In this document: positions 1-6,494 of the stretch, piece by piece
How positions within the stretch are numbered: position 1 is the first letter of the stretch
Layout of the letters: the number at the start of each line of letters is the position of its first letter
Source: Elusimicrobiota bacterium
Lineage (GTDB): Bacteria; Elusimicrobiota; Elusimicrobia; UBA1565; UBA9628
Direction of reading: 5' to 3'
NCBI GenBank assembly: GCA_028865585.1
Contig: JAGWJU010000026.1
Location: 1 to 10,643, forward strand
Length of the DNA: 10,643 nucleotides
Notes under the pieces: model-generated
Told to the model about the DNA's origin: nothing
Seen by the model: the letters and a program-made list of their open reading frames with translations, nothing else
The model's database searches: none
Position numbers and translations under genes: made by a program

Positions 1-373
1 CGACATCGTCATCGGCTCGCGCTACGTTCCCGGAGGGTCGGCCCTCATGTCTTTCTACCGCCTGACGCTCAGCCGCGTCCTCAACGCCCTCACCCGCGCC
101 TTCTACGGGTTCCCGGTGCGAGACGCCTCGGGGGGCATGCGGATCTACAAGTCGTCTCTTCTAAAATCCATTCCGACCTCCAGCCGGGATTTCTCCATCC
201 AGCAAGAGATTCTGGCGCGCGCTTTAAGCTCGGGCGCCAAGGTCAAGGAAATTCCGCTCCAATTTCTTCCCAGAGCCGGTGGTTGCTCCAAGGCTTCGGC
301 GCTCGGTCTGGGTGTGTCTTACCTCAAATTGTTTTTTAGAATAAAGTCCGGAGCGCTCAAGAGCCCCCCATGA
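1..373 (+). CDS. GT2 glycosyltransferase, DPMS-like (5'-truncated by window edge)
   Basis: This is the C-terminal 123 codons of a family 2 glycosyltransferase; reading starts at base 2 and the N-terminal nucleotide-sugar site lies outside the window. The visible part opens with DIVIGSRYVPGG, the strand and loop that follow the DxD metal site in polyprenyl-phosphate mannose/glucose synthases. It continues with VRDASGGMRIY, which matches the conserved (T)D-x-x-SGxR block, and ends with VKEIPLQF, the usual strand before the C-terminal tail. The same blocks recur in the next gene (VAVGSR, TDVASGMR, LKEIPMPY), so the two are paralogues. No membrane helix is evident, so the enzyme is probably soluble or peripheral on the cytoplasmic face. 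The likely role, inferred from family, is transfer of a hexose from a nucleotide-sugar to undecaprenyl phosphate. Its TGA overlaps the next ATG (ATGA at 370-373), suggesting translational coupling. The acceptor and sugar cannot be read from the sequence. Confidence 0.85.
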   Translation, partial: DIVIGSRYVPGGSALMSFYRLTLSRVLNALTRAFYGFPVRDASGGMRIYKSSLLKSIPTSSRDFSIQQEILARALSSGAKVKEIPLQFLPRAGGCSKASALGLGVSYLKLFFRIKSGALKSPP

Positions 374-1545
374 TTTTTTCGATCGTCATTCCCGCCTACA
401 ACGAGGAGCAGTCCGTCGCCGACATCCTCCGGCGAAGCTCGGCCGCGGCCGAGATGATCAAGGCCGCGGGCCTGGGCGTCTCCGACGTCGAGATCATCCT
501 CGTCAACGACGGCTCCTCGGACAAGACCGAGGCCATCGCGCGGGAATTCAAGGACGCGATCGTTCTCTCCCATCCCCGCAACCGCGGTTACGGCGCCGCG
601 ATCAAAACGGGATTTGCCGGAGCGCGCGGCGACCTTCTGGGCTTCCTGGACGCCGACGGCACCTGCGATCCCGACTTCTTCATCGAGCTCATATCGCTTT
701 GCCTAAAGGAAAATCTCGACGTCGCCGTGGGCTCGCGCCTTCACTCCGACGCGCGGATGCCGGCGGTGAGAGTCCTGGGCAACCGCATCTTCCGCGCCCT
801 GGTCAACCTCATCGGCTCCTCGTCGGCCACAGACGTGGCCAGCGGCATGCGCGTCCTGCGCAAAAGCTCCCTGCACCGGCTCTACCCCCTGCCCGACGGG
901 CTCGATTTCACGCCCGCCATGAGCGTGCGGGCCCTCCTCGACGCCCGCTTGCGTCTCAAGGAAATCCCCATGCCCTACGAGGAACGCGTGGGCGAATCAA
1001 AGCTCAGCGTGATCAAGGACGGGATGCGCTTTCTGCGCATCATCCTGGAAACATCGATGACCTACCGGCCGCGGTTCTTTTTCGGCACGGCGGCCGCCGT
1101 CTTCGCCGCCGCGGCGCTCTGGGCCCTGGCAGCGCCCTGGAGAGGCCCGGAAAGCCCGCTCCTTTATTATCTGCGCAACGACCGCCTCGCGAGTTGGATG
1201 CTGTTCCGGTGCGTCTTCGTCAGCTGGTGTCTTTCCTCCGCCGCCTTCCTGGCGGCTTTCGGCTGGACCGCGCAGTCCCTCGTGGGAGCCATCAACGAAG
1301 AGGATTCCCCCCCGAAAACCAAGCTCCTCCTGGTTCTGGCCGCGGCGAGCCTGATCCTGGCCCTCGCCTTGAGCCGGCGCATGATTTATTCCTATTTGCT
1401 GACCGGATCCATCCCGGAGAACAACTGGATTTTCATCGTGGCGGGAAGCCTTTTCGCCCTTATCGGCATCGAATTCGTCGCTTTCGCGGTCTTGGAGCGC
1501 GTGGCGTCCCTGCTTCGGGAAAGAACGCGGCAGGCCGGTTCATGA
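370..1545 (+). CDS. GT2 glycosyltransferase with C-terminal four-helix membrane domain
   Basis: The 391-residue protein has a GT-A catalytic domain at about 1-230 and a hydrophobic C-terminal region. Visible GT2 motifs are FSIVIPAYNEE at the N-terminus, VNDGSSDKT at 45-53 (nucleotide binding), the DxD-type metal site LDADGT at 93-98, VGSR at 120-123 and TDVASGMR at 154-161. Four likely transmembrane helices follow at about 237-255, 276-298, 318-336 and 353-375. Membrane-anchored DPMS-like enzymes of this layout load a sugar from a nucleotide-sugar onto polyprenyl phosphate; some have two C-terminal helices and others four (GtrA-like). This start was chosen because the N-terminus is the canonical first beta strand and the ATG overlaps the upstream stop as ATGA. 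The last helices do not look like a textbook GtrA domain to me. Flipping of the product is therefore speculation, while the GT2 assignment is firm. Confidence 0.9.
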   Translation: MIFSIVIPAYNEEQSVADILRRSSAAAEMIKAAGLGVSDVEIILVNDGSSDKTEAIAREFKDAIVLSHPRNRGYGAAIKTGFAGARGDLLGFLDADGTCDPDFFIELISLCLKENLDVAVGSRLHSDARMPAVRVLGNRIFRALVNLIGSSSATDVASGMRVLRKSSLHRLYPLPDGLDFTPAMSVRALLDARLRLKEIPMPYEERVGESKLSVIKDGMRFLRIILETSMTYRPRFFFGTAAAVFAAAALWALAAPWRGPESPLLYYLRNDRLASWMLFRCVFVSWCLSSAAFLAAFGWTAQSLVGAINEEDSPPKTKLLLVLAAASLILALALSRRMIYSYLLTGSIPENNWIFIVAGSLFALIGIEFVAFAVLERVASLLRERTRQAGS

Positions 1546-1564
1546 GCGAAGCCGTCCCGCGGCG

Positions 1565-2272
1565 ATGAAGCTTTCCATCGTCATCCCCTGCTACAACGAG
1601 GCCGCGACCATCCTGCAGACGCTGCGGGCCGCGGAGAAAGCGCCGCTCCCTCAAGCCTTCACCGCCCGGGAAATCATCGTGGTCGACGACGCCTCCACCG
1701 ACGGAACGTGGGAGATCCTGCAGAAGGAGGCCGCCGCGCGGAGCATCGCGGCGCTCGTCCGCCACGAGCGCAACCTGGGCAAGGGCGCGGCCCTGCGCAG
1801 CGCCTTCGCGCGCGCATCGGGGGACGCGCTCATCATCCAGGACGCCGATCTGGAGTACGATCCCGCGGAGTACCCGCAAATCTTGGCGCCCATCGCGGAA
1901 CAAAAAGCCGATGTGGTCTACGGCTCGCGCTTCAGCGGCGCCCGGCCGCACCGCGCCGCCTATTTTTGGCACATGGCCGGCAACCGCTTCCTCACCACTC
2001 TCACCAACCTAATCCTAAATCTCAACCTCACCGACATGGAGTCAGGCCACAAAGCGTTCACGAAAGAAGTCCTGCGCTCCATGAACCTGCGGGAGAATCG
2101 GTTCGGCTTCGAACCGGAGTTCACCGCCGAGGCCGCGCGGGGCGGGTGGCGCATCTACGAAGTCGGAATCTCCTATTCCGGCCGGACCTACGCGGAAGGG
2201 AAAAAGATCAAATGGAAGGATGGCTTGCGCGCCGTTTACTGCCTGTTCAGATACGGACTCTTCAAGGATTGA
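1565..2272 (+). CDS. GT2 glycosyltransferase, DPM1/DPG-synthase-like, soluble
   Basis: The 235-residue protein has the usual length for a single-domain DPM1-like GT2. Motifs in order: LSIVIPCYNE (3-12), VVDDASTDGT (39-48), NLGKGAALR (70-78), the metal site QDADLEYDP (92-100), VVYGSRF (117-123), TDMESGHKAF (156-165), NRFGFEPEFTAEAAR (178-192) and the C-terminal EGKKIKWKDG (211-220). The last three blocks are hallmarks of the bacterial branch that resembles eukaryotic dolichol-phosphate mannose/glucose synthases. It probably makes an undecaprenyl-phosphate hexose on the cytoplasmic face. No membrane helix is seen. A 19-bp gap separates it from the preceding gene and no strong Shine-Dalgarno is visible, so it is probably transcribed with the two upstream GT2 genes. 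Its last 11 bp overlap the 3' end of the opposing methyltransferase gene. Which sugar is used is not readable from sequence. Confidence 0.92.
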   Translation: MKLSIVIPCYNEAATILQTLRAAEKAPLPQAFTAREIIVVDDASTDGTWEILQKEAAARSIAALVRHERNLGKGAALRSAFARASGDALIIQDADLEYDPAEYPQILAPIAEQKADVVYGSRFSGARPHRAAYFWHMAGNRFLTTLTNLILNLNLTDMESGHKAFTKEVLRSMNLRENRFGFEPEFTAEAARGGWRIYEVGISYSGRTYAEGKKIKWKDGLRAVYCLFRYGLFKD

Positions 2273-2945
2273 CGGCGAGGATGTGGTACTGCGCTCCCAA
2301 AGGCAGCCGCGCAAGCGCGGGCTCGAGAACGCGCAGGCCCGAGAGGACCCTGGGGAAGTAGAATAAAAACCTCGTCGGATAAGGAGCGAGGAACCCCGCG
2401 CCGCGCAGGAGTTTGTGGGCCGACACGTGCGAAAGCGGGATGCTGTCCCGATCGAACTCGATGCGCCGCATAACCATGCGCGTCCCCGGATTCCAAGGGT
2501 TGTTCTCGAAAAAGCTCAAGTAGGCTCCGGGCGAGAGACGCTCCCGGATGGCGCGCAAGATGCCGTTGCGCTGACCGGGCTCGATGTGGTGAAAAACTCC
2601 GTTGACGTAGCAGAGATCGAACACGCCCAAGGTCTCGCCCCCGCCCCAACGGCTGAAGCGGATGCGGCCCGACCCCGCGGCTTTTCTGGCCAGCTCCAAA
2701 GGCTTTTCCGCGACGTCGGCCCCGACGATGTCCGAGTCCGGAAAAAACCGGGCGAGAGCGGCGCAGGTCTCCCCCGTGCCGCATCCGAAATCCAAAATCC
2801 GGCGCGGGCGAAAGCCCGCGGGCATCCGGTCGGCTAGCTCCCGGATCCGTCCATCAATGAAGAACTCCCTGCTTTCGCCGGAGAGGCGCAGGCCTTTCCC
2901 CAGGACTTCGTCGTAGTTCTGCTCGGAGTCGAATTGGCAGGACAT
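2262..2945 (-). CDS. Class I SAM-dependent methyltransferase
   Basis: The 227-residue protein has a Rossmann-fold methyltransferase core. Motif I is LDFGCGTGE at 51-59, the acidic ribose-binding residue is D77 in GADVAEKPLELA, and the motif IV-like block is CYVNGVFHHI at 112-121. The post-core segment FFENNPWNPGTR (145-156) followed by FDRDSIPLS (164-172) matches a group of small methyltransferases often found in glycan and lipid gene clusters. The frame stays open to a further ATG at 3086. I chose the ATG at 2943-2945 because the extra 47 residues are arginine-rich, lie wholly inside the upstream GT39 gene and add no domain, and because this ATG shares one base with the upstream stop (TGATG), a typical coupled junction. 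It is the last gene of the minus-strand operon. The substrate, whether sugar hydroxyl, lipid or small molecule, is unknown; O-methylation of a surface sugar is a guess from context. Confidence 0.88.
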   Translation of the reverse strand: MSCQFDSEQNYDEVLGKGLRLSGESREFFIDGRIRELADRMPAGFRPRRILDFGCGTGETCAALARFFPDSDIVGADVAEKPLELARKAAGSGRIRFSRWGGGETLGVFDLCYVNGVFHHIEPGQRNGILRAIRERLSPGAYLSFFENNPWNPGTRMVMRRIEFDRDSIPLSHVSAHKLLRGAGFLAPYPTRFLFYFPRVLSGLRVLEPALARLPLGAQYHILAVNP

Positions 2946-4726
2946 CAGGATTTCCGCGGAGAGGCCGGCGATTTCCGGTAGATATAGATTCCGGTGTTGG
3001 CGTAGAAAGAGGCGTCGTCGGCCTTGAACCCGAGAATGCTCCACGGCGCGAACGCCTTGATTTCCGTGTAGCGTCCGGCCAGCCACGGCCTCATGGACGC
3101 CCGCCCCTCCTCGTCCAGCACCACGTAGCGCGGCGCCTCGTGCGGAGAAAGCGCGGAGGGCTTGTTGAAAATCACGAGGCGATAGCGCGAGTACGGGAAA
3201 GGCGGGGTATGCGCGGGCTCGGGATAATTAAGCAGGCCCACGCTCGCGCCCCGGGGCACGTGACCCTCCACCCAGGCCGCAGCCGACAGGCGCGTGGAGG
3301 ACGGCCCAGAATCCAGAGCCATGTTCCTATAATAGACCAGGCTATGGACTCCGCTCTCCAGCAAAATGATTCCAATCAAAGCCAGCCCGGCCGCCGGCGG
3401 CAGATCGTTCGCCAGCCAGTCGGCCGCCAGAACGCACATCGGGCCGATGAGCGCGTAGTAATAGCGCAACACGAACGGGCTGTTGGCAAAGCCCCAAAGC
3501 TTAGTGAAAGCGACCCACAAAGATAAAAAAACGACCGCGCTTGAAAGCACCACGAACCGGCGATCCTTGCCGCCCTTGGCCAGCGCCGCGGCGACCGCGC
3601 CGACCATGACGAGAGTGAACGCGTCGCCCAAACCAGACGCCCAACCGCGCGCCACGGCCGCTAAGGAGGAGGCGAACCCTGACGTTCCGTGTCCGACGTA
3701 AATCGTAAGTTCCCAAGCGAAATCCCGATAAGCCAGCAGGAGGTAGGGGTTCGCCGCCAGGCAAAGGAGCGCGGCGCCGAAGACGGCCTGGCACATCCAG
3801 AAAAATTCGCGGCGTCGCCCGTCGGCACCCCGCCCGCCGCCGCCCATGAGCCAAGCCAGCGCCGGAACCACGGCGAAGCAGGCCATGGAAAACTCGGTGC
3901 CGGAAGCCAGCCCCACCGCCAGGCCGCAGAGCCAATAATCCCGCCGTGAGCCGCCGCGCAGCGCGGCCAGCCCGTAGCGCAGGGCGGCCAAGCACCAAAA
4001 AGCGGCGCAAGGATGCGGCTTAAGAATATGGGAATGCACGGCGACGGCCGGAGTTAAGAGGAACAAGAAGGACGCCAGCAGCCCGGTTTTCCATCCTGAC
4101 AGCATGCAGCCGATGTCGTAGAGCATCCAGATCGTCAACAGCTGGAAAACGGCCATGAACATCCTGCCGCAGAGATACAGCCGGGCCATCTCGCCGGGAT
4201 GCGCAAGGTAGTAGGACAGCCCGTGAACAAGGTGAACCGCCCGCACCGCCGACGCCGCGGCCAAGAAGGCGCCCAGCGGGTAGATGAACGCCCCGCCGTA
4301 GACGACGTAGAGCGGCTCGAAGTCGAGCTTCCAGGGACGCATCTGGGAGAGGATGATGAAGGATTTTTTTTCGTCGGGATCTTCCGACTGGAGCAAAAAG
4401 GAGCGGTAGGAATCCAGAAGCTCCCGCGGCGGATAAGTCCATCCCGGAGCAATCACGGCCACGCCCTTCACGTAGGTGACGGGCTCTTGTCTGGCCATAT
4501 CCTTGTGGGAAAGCCAAATGTTCTTGTAGAGGTGCTTCCAGGATTTCGCCAGGTTTTGGACGAACTTCGGCGAAGACGTCGAAGCTCCCGGAAAGGCCCG
4601 GCCCGCATTCGCGCGCACCGGCAGTCCCCAGCGGATGCCCCACAAAGCGAAAAACAAGCCGGCGGCCAGGGCGGCAAGCCGCCCCCCCGCCTCCCGGCGC
4701 CGATCGTCCGGCGCGTCGGCCTTCAT
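2945..4726 (-). CDS. GT39/PMT-type membrane glycosyltransferase with expanded first periplasmic loop
   Basis: The 593-residue polytopic protein has about 11-12 likely membrane helices between residues 16 and 461 and a soluble, probably periplasmic C-terminal part at about 470-593. Family members (PMT/ArnT-like GT-C enzymes) transfer a sugar from a polyprenyl-phosphate donor to protein, lipid A or glycan on the outer face of the membrane. It is clearly paralogous to the upstream gene. Both carry RRDxWLCG (261-268 here), an H...KP block (HSHILKPHP at 231-239) and an NPYLLLAY-like block (326-333). The GT-C Asp-Glu pair expected soon after helix 1 is absent there (GLPVRANAG). A candidate pair, D118-E119 in DPDEKK, occurs about 80 residues later in the same loop and precedes LDFEPLYVVYGG. 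Start and upstream stop overlap as ATGA; the stop overlaps the methyltransferase ATG as TGATG. Acceptor and donor sugar are unknown. Confidence 0.85.
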   Translation of the reverse strand: MKADAPDDRRREAGGRLAALAAGLFFALWGIRWGLPVRANAGRAFPGASTSSPKFVQNLAKSWKHLYKNIWLSHKDMARQEPVTYVKGVAVIAPGWTYPPRELLDSYRSFLLQSEDPDEKKSFIILSQMRPWKLDFEPLYVVYGGAFIYPLGAFLAAASAVRAVHLVHGLSYYLAHPGEMARLYLCGRMFMAVFQLLTIWMLYDIGCMLSGWKTGLLASFLFLLTPAVAVHSHILKPHPCAAFWCLAALRYGLAALRGGSRRDYWLCGLAVGLASGTEFSMACFAVVPALAWLMGGGGRGADGRRREFFWMCQAVFGAALLCLAANPYLLLAYRDFAWELTIYVGHGTSGFASSLAAVARGWASGLGDAFTLVMVGAVAAALAKGGKDRRFVVLSSAVVFLSLWVAFTKLWGFANSPFVLRYYYALIGPMCVLAADWLANDLPPAAGLALIGIILLESGVHSLVYYRNMALDSGPSSTRLSAAAWVEGHVPRGASVGLLNYPEPAHTPPFPYSRYRLVIFNKPSALSPHEAPRYVVLDEEGRASMRPWLAGRYTEIKAFAPWSILGFKADDASFYANTGIYIYRKSPASPRKS

Positions 4727-6399
4727 CGCTTTTTCGGCGCCGCTCCGAGGCGGTAGACTTTCAAAACCGGGCCGGCGGCCCGGCCGGGCACTGGCTCGAA
4801 GCTGGCTTCCAGCGCTGCCTGCGCCTTAAGTTGATGGAAGAACGCCCCCAAATCCGGCGAGCGCTCCGGCGTCGCTCCCATGCTGGAGGTCACGACGTAG
4901 CCGACGCCCGCCCGGCGCGCCGCCCGCAAGCCCTTGCTCACGTCCAAAATCGGATCGTCCGCCTGACTCAAAGCCACCTGCATGGGATAGGTGCCCAAAG
5001 AGGCGGCCGAGCGTTTGATCCGGTAAATCCAGTAGCCTCCGCCCGGGTGATAATCCGCCATCGCGCGGTAGAGACGCCAGCGCGGGGAGCCGTCCGCCTT
5101 AGTACGCTGGGCGAGCTCCTCCGCTTCGCGCTTGGCCATGACCAGGCGCGGGGAGTCATCGGCTTCGTCCAGCAGGAAGACGGCGCCCGCGGGGACGTTT
5201 GCGTCGATCCACGCCTGGGATTGCTGGCGCGTGTCCGGAAGCCGCATGGCCCTGTCCATGGCGGCGCAGCGGGCCGCGCCCGGGAATAGCGCCGCGGCGA
5301 AAACGAGAGCGGCCAGCCACGGCGGCGAAACCTGGGCCAGATCCTCGAAGCCGGCGGAAGCCATGAAGGCCAGCGCCGGGAAAATGCCCAGCAGGTAGCG
5401 CTGCCAGCCGCCGTCGGGGTTGTTCACGAGGAACGGAACGTAGGCCAGGACCGGCAGGGCCAGCGCCGCGGCCAGCTTCCACTCCCTCCGGGCGATGATG
5501 ACGAAGCCGGCCAGCAGGGCGATTCCGGCCAGGAAGCCCGGCCCGGCGAAATGCCAGACATTGCTGCAGACGGTCTTCAAGATGGCCAGCCGGCTCCACG
5601 TTCCCCGCAACGCCAGATCCTTGGATCCGTACATGCTGGTCCATTTCCTAAAGTTGCCGTAGTCCAGAAGAGCATAAGGCGATCCGGCAAGGAACGCGGC
5701 GGGAACGCAGACGATGCCCTCAATGAGGTTCCGTAGCGGCTGCCGGCGGCGGGACAACACGTGCGCCAGCGGCAGAGCCAGCGCCGCGGGCAGAACCGTG
5801 TACTGGCTTGAAAATGCGAGCCCAAAGAAGGCGCCGCAAAGCCAATGGTCGCGCCGGCGCCCGCCGCGGTAGATTCTCAGGGCGAAAAGCCACGCCAGCG
5901 CCGCGAAGAAAAACATCAGGCAATCCGGCTTGCAGGAATGCGAAAGATTGAGAATGACCGGAGAAAACAACAGGAGGATGGTTCCCCATGGCCGGCGCTT
6001 CGGCCCGCCCATCTCCTTTTCCAGCGCCCAGAAAACCAGCGCGGCCGAAAGCCCGAACGCGGCCGAAAGCAGACGCCCGATCAGGTAGAAGCCCGTGGGA
6101 TGCCATGCATAGAGGCCGGCGAAGGCCTCGACGCCGTGGCGCAGCCCGAGCCGCGACCAAACCAAAAAATAGATGCCATAGCAGAAAAATAGGATATAAG
6201 GCCACAAGGTCGGATATTTAAAGGCGTAAGGACGCAGGCTTCCGCTCCCGAAGGACAAGGCCAAGTTGACTAGATGAGGCTCGTCCCCGTTGAAGGTGTC
6301 GGGCAGACCCCACATGATGCCGGCCAGGCGCAGGGCGACGGCGGCCGCGAACAAGGCGGCGAGGACCCACGCCGCGAACGAAATCCGCCCGTTTTTCAT
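4723..6399 (-). CDS. GT39/PMT-type membrane glycosyltransferase
   Basis: The 558-residue protein has an N-terminal helix at 8-28, then the GT-C signature NGDEPH with D39-E40 just after it. A run of about ten more helices reaches to residue 376, followed by a soluble C-terminal domain (about 380-558) that is probably periplasmic. HSCKPDC at 154-160 and RRRDHWLCG at 181-189 match blocks in the downstream paralogue. By family knowledge the Asp-Glu pair sits at the catalytic and lipid-phosphate donor site of PMT/ArnT-like enzymes. The likely role is transfer of an undecaprenyl-phosphate-linked sugar to an extracytoplasmic acceptor. The start at 6397-6399 is the first gene of the minus-strand operon and has a candidate promoter just upstream, but only a weak Shine-Dalgarno. 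The C-terminal domain includes WIDANVPAGAVFLLDE (397-412), resembling the soluble tails of other GT39 proteins. Donor and acceptor are unknown. Confidence 0.88.
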   Translation of the reverse strand: MKNGRISFAAWVLAALFAAAVALRLAGIMWGLPDTFNGDEPHLVNLALSFGSGSLRPYAFKYPTLWPYILFFCYGIYFLVWSRLGLRHGVEAFAGLYAWHPTGFYLIGRLLSAAFGLSAALVFWALEKEMGGPKRRPWGTILLLFSPVILNLSHSCKPDCLMFFFAALAWLFALRIYRGGRRRDHWLCGAFFGLAFSSQYTVLPAALALPLAHVLSRRRQPLRNLIEGIVCVPAAFLAGSPYALLDYGNFRKWTSMYGSKDLALRGTWSRLAILKTVCSNVWHFAGPGFLAGIALLAGFVIIARREWKLAAALALPVLAYVPFLVNNPDGGWQRYLLGIFPALAFMASAGFEDLAQVSPPWLAALVFAAALFPGAARCAAMDRAMRLPDTRQQSQAWIDANVPAGAVFLLDEADDSPRLVMAKREAEELAQRTKADGSPRWRLYRAMADYHPGGGYWIYRIKRSAASLGTYPMQVALSQADDPILDVSKGLRAARRAGVGYVVTSSMGATPERSPDLGAFFHQLKAQAALEASFEPVPGRAAGPVLKVYRLGAAPKKR

Positions 6400-6417
6400 C
6401 CCGATTTTACCACAGGA

Positions 6418-6446
6418 ATTCTAGCCTATTCGCCGGGACGCGGCAA
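6418..6446 (-). promoter_or_regulatory. Candidate sigma-70-type promoter of the GT39-GT39-methyltransferase operon
   Basis: Read on the minus strand, TTGCCG at 6446-6441 matches the -35 consensus at four of six positions and TAGAAT at 6423-6418 matches the -10 consensus at five of six, with an ideal 17-bp spacer. Transcription would begin near 6411, leaving a leader of only about 11 nt before the ATG at 6399. A GC-rich hairpin at 6439-6454 overlaps the -35 box. This is a prediction from consensus alone; the host's sigma factor preference is unknown. Confidence 0.4.
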
Positions 6447-6454
6447 AGCCCGCG
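6439..6454. other. Small GC-rich inverted repeat in the divergent promoter region
   Basis: CGCGGC and GCC-CGCG arms flank an AAA loop, giving six G-C or C-G pairs with one bulged C at 6451. It has no T-run on either side, so it is not an intrinsic terminator. It overlaps the predicted minus-strand -35 box and could be an operator, but a GC-rich region yields such short stems by chance. Confidence 0.2.
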
Positions 6455-6457
6455 CGC

Positions 6458-6487
6458 TTGATTCCTCCGGCTTCTAAAAGCTAGATT
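6458..6487 (+). promoter_or_regulatory. Candidate promoter of the Wzy_C/TPR gene (possibly leaderless)
   Basis: TTGATT at 6458-6463 and TAGATT at 6482-6487 each match the -35 and -10 consensus at four of six positions, with an 18-bp spacer. The -10 box ends seven bases before the ATG at 6495, so a transcript from it would start at or next to the start codon. An in-frame TGA at 6459-6461 and the lack of ATG, GTG or TTG in frame between it and 6495 rule out a canonical upstream start. No Shine-Dalgarno is visible. The match is weak and rests on sequence only. Confidence 0.3.
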
Positions 6488-6494
6488 TGTCACG

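Noticed and set aside
699..1568. A 289-codon plus-strand frame overlapping the second GT2 gene
   Set aside because: It is Arg/Pro/Gly-rich with no recognisable domain, while the overlapping frame has full GT2 motifs and membrane helices. It is a frame shadow of GC-rich DNA.
2262..2784. A 182-codon minus-strand frame (2236-2784) within the methyltransferase region
   Set aside because: It is an alternative frame of the methyltransferase gene, rich in Arg and Gly and without motifs.
2946..3086. N-terminal extension of the methyltransferase to an upstream ATG at 3086
   Set aside because: The added 47 residues are Arg-rich and non-domain, entirely within the GT39 coding sequence; the ATG at 2945 forms a tight TGATG junction and gives the normal family length.
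6414..6466. Six-base inverted repeat AGGAAT...ATTCCT spanning the intergenic region
   Set aside because: Arms do not extend past six bases and are 41 bp apart, which is expected by chance in a region of this size; no operator claim is made.
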